From positions 1 to 15,356 of the forward strand of contig FTLJ01001327.1 of NCBI GenBank assembly GCA_900155495.1: a stretch of DNA of 15,356 nucleotides, given 5' to 3'. This document shows, in pieces, positions 10,701-15,356 of this stretch (the first letter of the stretch is position 1; each line of letters begins with the position of its first letter). Both the position numbers and the translations under genes were made by a program. The notes under the pieces are model-generated. The model had not been told where the DNA came from. It searched no databases and saw nothing but the letters and a program-made list of their open reading frames with translations. The stretch comes from Porogramme epimiltina. Lineage: Eukaryota > Basidiomycota > Agaricomycetes > Polyporales > Polyporaceae.

Positions 10701-11450
10701 TCTACCGAAGGGTCCGACCTTGTCCCACTGTCTATACCGGTGGTGTTCTGTGTGCGGAATGATCAATGTATGTGTGTAACGAAGCCTATACGCTCGACTA
10801 ACCTGACGCTGCCTGCGCACCAGAGCTTCGCGCCGTTCTAGCAATGCACGTCCGACCTCCTGAAATGCGACCTGTTAATGTCTATCCGCAGCCAAGTACT
10901 GTCAAAGACCGTACGCACCCAGACCTGGGCTGAGAACGAGCCTGCTCTCTCCAACTTGGTCTTCACCTCCGCCCATGCTTTGCTCGTCTCACACTCCCCC
11001 CTAACAAGTGCATGAGCTGTTCTTAGGCTCAGGAGATGATAGTCGGGAGACGGAGGTGAGCATCCGGGTGAATTCGTCGATCTTCATCGTCGCGTGATGC
11101 CAGCTACTGGCAAGCCGATAATCCGGGTGAGAAGAGGCGAGTCTAGAGACATTGTTCGCGGGTGTCGGGGGGGGGAATGGTGGTTGGCACTGCCAGTAGA
11201 TAGAAGGATGTTTTGGGAAGATTGTAGTGGGTGCCGTATGCATGCTGACAGGGAGGAGGTGAGGGGTGAGGCCTATGGACGAGGAGCCGTGGCGCTTGAA
11301 GGTGTGAACGAGTGTTGAATGCCTCGGGCTTGAGGTGCACGCAGCGATCAGACGACTCAAACATGAGGGGAAGGTAGATACTAGACGTACGTACAGAGCA
11401 TGCTCATCGAGAGCCCTCATCAACTGTGTGCCCTCTTCCTTGGTGAGCAT
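7736..11450 (-). CDS. Large Ser/Pro-rich coiled-coil protein, unknown function, with one frameshift
   Basis: Exons resolved from splice sites and phase are 11450-11395, 11000-10919, 10859-10803, a probable 10-nt exon 10747-10738, 10550-10302, 10247-10123, 10064-9690 and 9633-7736 (stop TAG). Most introns are 54-59 nt; two are longer (394 and 187 nt). The product would be about 950 residues. Residues of roughly 1-240 are charged heptad-rich coiled coil, including runs such as LEEVKMDVARLSSQNAR and LVADNEALKRDNAELQNLL. A Ser-rich linker follows, then a more ordered, probably helical segment (about 9330-8945). The last 400 residues are a disordered Ser/Pro/Ala-rich tail ending in acidic and aromatic residues. 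The frame shifts by one base near 8940. I read it as a conserved fungal cytoskeletal or scaffold-like protein only by architecture; no family is recognised. The true first exon is unresolved: codons upstream of 11450 stay open for about 20 residues, and M-N-L-L-S-R-V-K then GTAAGC at 11733-11710 is a candidate. Confidence 0.75.
10738..10747 (-). other. Candidate 10-nt microexon
   Basis: The sequence AACACCACCG sits between a CACACAG acceptor and a GTATAG donor. Without it, the exons ending at 10803 and starting at 10550 are out of phase by one base. With it the phase closes as Asn-Thr-Thr-Asp, and the preceding intron becomes 55 nt, typical for this gene. The following intron would be 187 nt. 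A different short exon or a second frameshift is possible. Confidence 0.4.
11001..11394 (-). other. Long intron in the coiled-coil gene
   Basis: The donor GTACGT (11394 down) and acceptor TTGTTAG (ending 11001) join codons in correct phase: CT from the upstream exon plus G gives Leu. At 394 nt it is about seven times the usual intron here. It contains a G-run near 11167-11174 and no recognisable gene. Confidence 0.6.
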
Positions 11451-11733
11451 CCACTGCCCTCTCCGTGGGGCCTTCGTGCCCGGCCGACGCGTCCCGCTGC
11501 CGGGGGGCGCAAGTCAATAAGTGGTATCGTCTGTTCAGTGGAGCACAGGGTTTGTTTCCGTGTTCTGGTGTGCATGTGTTAATTGGAAGAAGTTCGTCTA
11601 CACTGTTGGTAGGGTGGAGGGGGTCGGGGTGGTGGATAAGAGGAAGGTCAATAGACCCACCGCACCAAGCGTCCTTTCGGCGCCTAGACTACTTGTTATG
11701 GAAGCTTACCTTGACTCTACTCAATAGATTCAT

Positions 11734-12171
11734 GCTCGCACAAGTGTGTGCAGTTATGAGCTCATATATGTCGTGCAGTACACAAAATCTGGTGTGCACA
11801 CAGTATAGTGCATATAGAAGCCATACGTATATTTTTCTGAGCTTAGTTCGTTAAGCGGGCAGGGCTGGGGGGCTGGTAAGTTGGTAGGGAAAATAGGCGC
11901 CAGCGACACATTAATGGCCTTTGGGACGCGGCTTGCAGCATAGTAGATGGGGGGAAGAAAATGTTCCATCGCTTACCATAGTAGATTCATAGCAGTGCGG
12001 CCATCATGTACTTTATGCATGGGCTACTGCACCTATACTATGATATGTGCTGGAAGCTTCTATGTCACACCTAGCACTTTTATGAGCTCGAAACCTCGAA
12101 CCCCTTCGCGATAGTGATCTCCCGGCCAGTGCACATGAGGGACTAATATTGGCAATACAAGCGTCCGATGG
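11734..12171. other. Intergenic, no gene seen
   Basis: This stretch lies between the candidate first exon of the coiled-coil gene and the 3' end of the integrase relic. It is AT-richer with several TATA-like steps (near 11765 and 11806) but has no supported gene. It should include both the promoter of the coiled-coil gene and the 3' flank of the integrase element. No terminal inverted repeat of the element was recognised. Confidence 0.45.
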
Positions 12172-13139
12172 CTATTCTACATACGACCAGTACCTGGTAA
12201 CAGCCTCACAGTATACATCAATTCCCCAGTTCCCATCCTCCTTGTTAACATCAAACCCTACCAGGCGACGCCGAGCTTCATCTAGCTCCTTCTCTGTAGT
12301 GGTGGTAACACCTGCCTGGCGTTCCTCCTGTTCATCCCGCGGCTCCTCCCTGAAGCCTGCATACTCTCCCCTTAGCTCTGCTTGTGGTGGGGGAGGAGCT
12401 TCGCCATCGACTCCATACATGGGATCACCAGCAATGTTGACAGGATCCCCCGGATCAGCGTTGTCCCCAGTCCAGTAGCCCCTCTGTATCGCTTTCTCTC
12501 GTGAAAGTTCGTACAAAGCTATCGGTGTTCGATGATGCTCTGTCCGAAGCTTGTGGTGGTTCCATGCATCACGGGTGCGATCCAGAGACGGAGACCGCAC
12601 TCCTCTAGATGCATAAAAACCTCGCGGAAGACTTCAAGACTGTCCTTACGAACATCTCTCCACAAGCTTTCAATACGGACATTGTGCAATGAACTGTATA
12701 CCAGAACCTATCAGTCTAGGATGCTGAGACAATGATGAATGTCACTCACCGACCACGCAGAAATGCATTGTGCGCCTCGCCCCAGTGCCTCTTCATCATG
12801 CGCTCGACCTCGTTGTTCTCGGTGCCATAGTCGGCTCTTGTTCGACTAGGCCAGCCATAAACCAAAACCGCTTGCCGGTATAAGGAGGCAACAGTAGTGG
12901 CGCGCTTGTTGAAGTGGCAGACGAGGTAGATGATGAGACGAGAGAAACCATCTATACACCCATGGACGTAGAAGCCCCATGGCCTTAGCTTCTCATTTCC
13001 ATCCATATGCCACAGAGCGTTCGATCCACGGACACGGTAGACTCGCCGCTGTATAATTCCAGCCCACCTGCGCTCGGTTTCAGTGAGATTTTCGCTCCAT
13101 CGCTCTAAACACCACGCAAAGTTACTGCGCTTGCGAGAA

Positions 13140-13535
13140 CATCAGCAGAACCCTTTTTCTCTATACCCTCTAAAACCTCTAAAAACTTGAGTTAGAGGGG
13201 ATAGATCTATGAGCAGTGTTTAGAGATTTTAGAGGTACTAATGATTGTGGTCCTATGGAGCTACATTAAAAATACAAACACACTGTGCAGAAACGAAGGG
13301 CAGAGCGTGAGCGTGAATAACGGCGACAGGGAAAGCAATGTGAGGAAAAGAAAAAAAGAGAAAGGCATAAGCAGGGATTGAACCAGCGGACATAAGGAAA
13401 TAAGCGCCGCAAAGTGCGTACAAGCGCCAGAGGTGACGCGTCACCTGCCACTGCACCAACAAGGCTTTACAATGCCTCAAACTGCATAGCATATGACACC
13501 GAGCTTTAGCCCAGCACTTGGAAACTCCCAGATGC
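13140..13535 (-). mobile_element. tRNA-derived SINE-like repeat, copy 1 (minus)
   Basis: This arm is the inverted, roughly 85-90 percent similar counterpart of 13690-14104. Read on the minus strand it carries a pol III box A match (TGGTGCAGTGG, 13458-13448) and a box B match (GGTTCAATCCC, 13384-13374). An interrupted T-run, a unique body and a tail of CTCTAAA-like units follow, ending at GCTGATG (13140). It lies wholly inside the first intron of the integrase relic. The similarity near the inner end fades gradually, so the 5' limit is approximate. Confidence 0.6.
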
Positions 13536-13689
13536 CTCCTCCAGTACATAACTCAATGCACGGAGGGAGAGGAGTCCCAGGTGGTGATATGCTCATTATG
13601 CAAGGTTACAACCAGTGTGCTAGACGGATTACATGTATGTTTTTACTTGGTTTAGCAAGAGAGTAAGGTGAGGAAGGTAGTGCAGACAT

Positions 13690-14104
13690 GCGGAACTTTC
13701 TAAGTACAGAATCCAAACTTGGTGTCATATGCTATGCAGTTTGGGGCATTGTAAAGCCTTGTTGGTGCAGTGGCAAGTGACGCGTCACCTCTGGCGCTTG
13801 TACGCACTTTGCGGCGCTTGTGTCCTGATGTCCGCTGGTTCAATCCCTGCTTATGCCTTTCTTTTTTTTTTCTTTTCCTCACATTGCTTTCCCTGTCGCC
13901 GTTCTTCACGCCCTCGCTCCGCCCTTCATTTTTGCCTTTCCTCTGGTGTTTCTACTGTCATTCTGCACCTCTTTTCATCGTCTATAAGAAGTGCCAAAAT
14001 CTCTAAAATCTCTAATGTCTATACACTCTAAAATCTCTAAACACTCTAAACAGGGGCCTGTATAGAGGTTTTAGGGCGTATAGAGAAAAAGGGGTTTGCT
14101 GATG
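13690..14104 (+). mobile_element. tRNA-derived SINE-like repeat, copy 2 (plus)
   Basis: Box A is at 13763-13773 and box B at 13837-13847. The box B region folds as a T-arm (stem GCTGG/CCTGC with four of five pairs and a seven-base TTCAATC loop). The boxes are about 63 bases apart and no acceptor stem pairs, so it is tRNA-derived rather than a tRNA gene. A T-rich run (13857-13875) follows, then a body, then a tail of repeated TCTCTAAA-like units ending at GCTGATG (14104). Its 5' end faces that of copy 1 across about 155 bp. No target-site duplication is clear. Confidence 0.6.
13988..14095 (+). repeat. TCTCTAAA-like short tandem units in the repeat tail
   Basis: Irregular copies of an 8-11 base motif around TCTCTAAA, ACTCTAAA and GTCTATA follow one another and then appear in inverted form (GTATAGAGG, TATAGAG). 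The equivalent region of the other arm is 13165-13240. Such simple-sequence tails are usual at SINE 3' ends. Confidence 0.55.
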
Positions 14105-14743
14105 AAGACATACCTGACTAGGACCCCAATGCAGTCCACCCTACGCAGGCTCTCCTGAATCCGCCAGTCTCGGAGGTTGAATCCACGAGCTTTGAGGTGG
14201 CCACGTATGATGATTGAGCCAACGAAAGGGTGAGACAAAGATATCTCAGCGACAAGTTCGTCGAGATCGTCGTCGGAGATCTGGGTGTATTGTGGTTTCG
14301 CCCTTGATATACCAGCAGCATTCATGTGGTTATAGAGAGTCTTGCGGCAGATGCCAAAGGTTGCTGCTATCTCTTTCCAGGAGAGTCCGAGATCATGGAG
14401 TGCCTTTGCCCGGTGAACGTCCAAAACATACGCTGGCCTTCCTCTCTCCCCAGTGTTTTGTCGTGGGATACATATGGGCATTAGGCCGGGGAGGTGGTTG
14501 CATAAGGAACTTCTCCAGTGGGGTAAGCAGTTCCTCGGTGTAGTTGAGAAGGGATTCCCGCTCTTCCTCTGTTGTGTATGGATCGTTCAAGTGGGCTAGG
14601 ATTTGCCTGATGGCATCGAGTTGGTGCACCGAGCGTTCCACTGCTGCGGGCTCGGCATTGGGAAGCGAGGTCACAATGAATACCGCCTCGGTAACCACAC
14701 GGTGGCTTTCGATGAAGAACTGAGCAGTGGTATCGCCTGGCAT

Positions 14744-15270
14744 TGTCGTACAGAGAGGAAGAGGAAGAGGGCTGGGCAGTTGTAAGCGCGCTGCCATGCC
14801 GCGGTGCACTGGTCATCATCTTACACCCGGGCCTTTGGATCTGCCAAGGATCCTCCATCTACTATCGTGCTCAGGCTATCACCTTGAGATGTATGTCGAA
14901 TAGAGTTCGTACTAATATGCCACACTGTGTACCACTTGAATCCTTTAGTACAACGGGCCACCATCTGTATAGATTTATTACAATGACATTAATTGATGTG
15001 CGCACAGAAACACGGAGGTTTGGGGAGTACTGTCACATACATACTAGCAGCGGCTTGTGTACACTGTACACAAACAGAGCACACGTTGCAAAAACACTAG
15101 GGAAGTGGGAGACGGAATGTGGTTGAGTGTTCATGTGAAGGATGGCAGCCTCTCGGAGGACAGTGAGGCGAGAGCAGGATAAAGTGATGCAAGAGGAGCA
15201 ATGATTGCGTCTGTGGAGGTTTGTGAGGTGTTCACTCGACTGTAGGCGGAAAGGAGGAAATGGGATAACA
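14744..15270. other. Intergenic, no gene seen
   Basis: This region lies upstream of the integrase relic (minus) and of the right-edge reading frame (plus), so it would hold both promoters. I see no strong TATA box, RNA gene or repeat, and no obvious terminal repeat of the integrase element. Confidence 0.45.
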
Positions 15271-15356
15271 ATGTCGGTGAGCTATGGTGATTACATTGTG
15301 CTAAATCAACTAGTCTATATCAACGACGACGGCGAGGAAGAGGGCGTTTGGGCGGT
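15271..15356 (+). CDS. 5' end of a reading frame running off the window
   Basis: The ATG at 15271 has A at position -3, favourable for initiation. It opens 28 codons plus two bases without a stop, up to the edge. The start reads M-S-V-S-Y-G-D-Y-I-V-L-N, followed by an acidic Asp/Glu/Gly stretch and a Trp. The last 44 bases are the right inverted repeat, so from codon 15 the coding potential coincides with the repeat. The pattern faintly recalls the beginning of a BAH-type domain (Y-G-D-x-V then an acidic loop then a Trp), but the fragment is too short to assign. If real, the gene lies mostly to the right of the window. Confidence 0.4.
   Translation, partial: MSVSYGDYIVLNQLVYINDDGEEEGVWA
15313..15356. 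repeat. Right copy of a 44-bp perfect terminal inverted repeat
   Basis: This is identical over 44 bases to the reverse complement of 1-44. It begins at GTCTATATC, just after CAACTA, and ends at the last base of the window, so its true outer limit is unknown. It overlaps the reading frame beginning at 15271. Confidence 0.85.

Larger units (their letters stand above)
12172..14743 (-). pseudogene. DDE integrase-type transposase, degenerate
   Basis: Segments are 14743-14114 (internal frame break), 13067-12750 and 12693-12172, with introns of 1046 nt (14113-13068) and 56 nt (12749-12694). The first part is a helical N-terminus followed by a helix-turn-helix (GRPAYVLD ... IAATFGICRKTLYNHM), expected to bind DNA. 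The catalytic core follows: W-H-M-D-G carries the first Asp, R-A-D-Y-G-T-E-N the second, and R-I-E-S-L-W-R-D the Glu, with 34 residues between the second Asp and the Glu. This is the integrase-core family common in Agaricomycetes genomes. The C-terminus is acidic and Pro-rich. The frame breaks near 14452 (net loss of two or gain of one base) and near 12600, where a stretch present in relatives as I recall them is missing. It is therefore a relic, though the catalytic residues survive. Confidence 0.85.

Noticed and set aside
11001..11450. A 149-codon gene of its own
   Set aside because: Only its first 18 codons look coding. The rest is intron of the coiled-coil gene, as shown by phase-correct splice sites at 11394 and 11001.
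13756..13860. A genuine tRNA gene
   Set aside because: The T-arm and pol III boxes are good, but the acceptor stem does not pair, the distance between boxes is too long, and a second inverted copy exists, so a tRNA-derived repeat fits better.
1..15356. A Starship-type giant element
   Set aside because: Starships are known from Pezizomycotina and carry a tyrosine recombinase (DUF3435) near one end. None is visible here, the content looks basidiomycete, and the ends are inverted repeats.
15271..15356. Firm assignment to a BAH-domain protein or DNA methyltransferase
   Set aside because: Only 28 codons are visible; the resemblance is too slight to name a family.

Overview
The window looks like nuclear DNA of a basidiomycete fungus. 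The evidence is many short introns of about 47-59 nt with consensus GTRNGT donors, CTRAY-like branch sites and CAG/TAG acceptors, a PPIL4-type cyclophilin with an RRM, and a DDE integrase of the type common in Agaricomycetes genomes. Nothing points to a bacterial or organellar source. No species can be named from the sequence alone.

Layout. Positions 1-44 and 15313-15356 are a perfect 44-bp inverted repeat at the very ends of the window. From 45 to about 6300 there is no convincing intact gene. This part holds a degenerate 15-17 bp minisatellite (about 381-705), scattered coding-like but unidentifiable open stretches, and a GC-rich block (about 4680-5620) with a TATA box followed by a CT-rich tract, which resembles a fungal promoter without a recognisable gene. 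From 6310 to about 11450 (or 11733), two genes lie head-to-tail on the minus strand. The upstream one is a large Ser/Pro-rich coiled-coil protein of unknown function. The downstream one is a PPIL4/Cyp6-like cyclophilin-RRM gene. Both have lesions: a one-base frameshift in the coiled-coil gene and in-frame stops in the RRM part of the cyclophilin gene.

From 12172 to 14743, minus strand, is an integrase-type (DDE) transposon gene. Two reading-frame breaks make it a relic. Its first intron is 1046 nt and holds two inverted copies of a tRNA-derived SINE-like repeat (arms about 13140-13535 and 13690-14104), enough to form a long hairpin. At 15271 a plus-strand reading frame begins and runs off the right edge; the right 44-bp repeat lies inside it.

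Interpretation. The region reads as a repeat-rich, decaying segment that retains two host-type genes. The terminal inverted repeat raises the possibility of a large gene-carrying mobile element or one end of a larger inverted duplication. The window has no outside flanks, so target-site duplications cannot be seen and this remains unproven. Exon boundaries were worked out by hand from splice consensus, reading phase and protein continuity.
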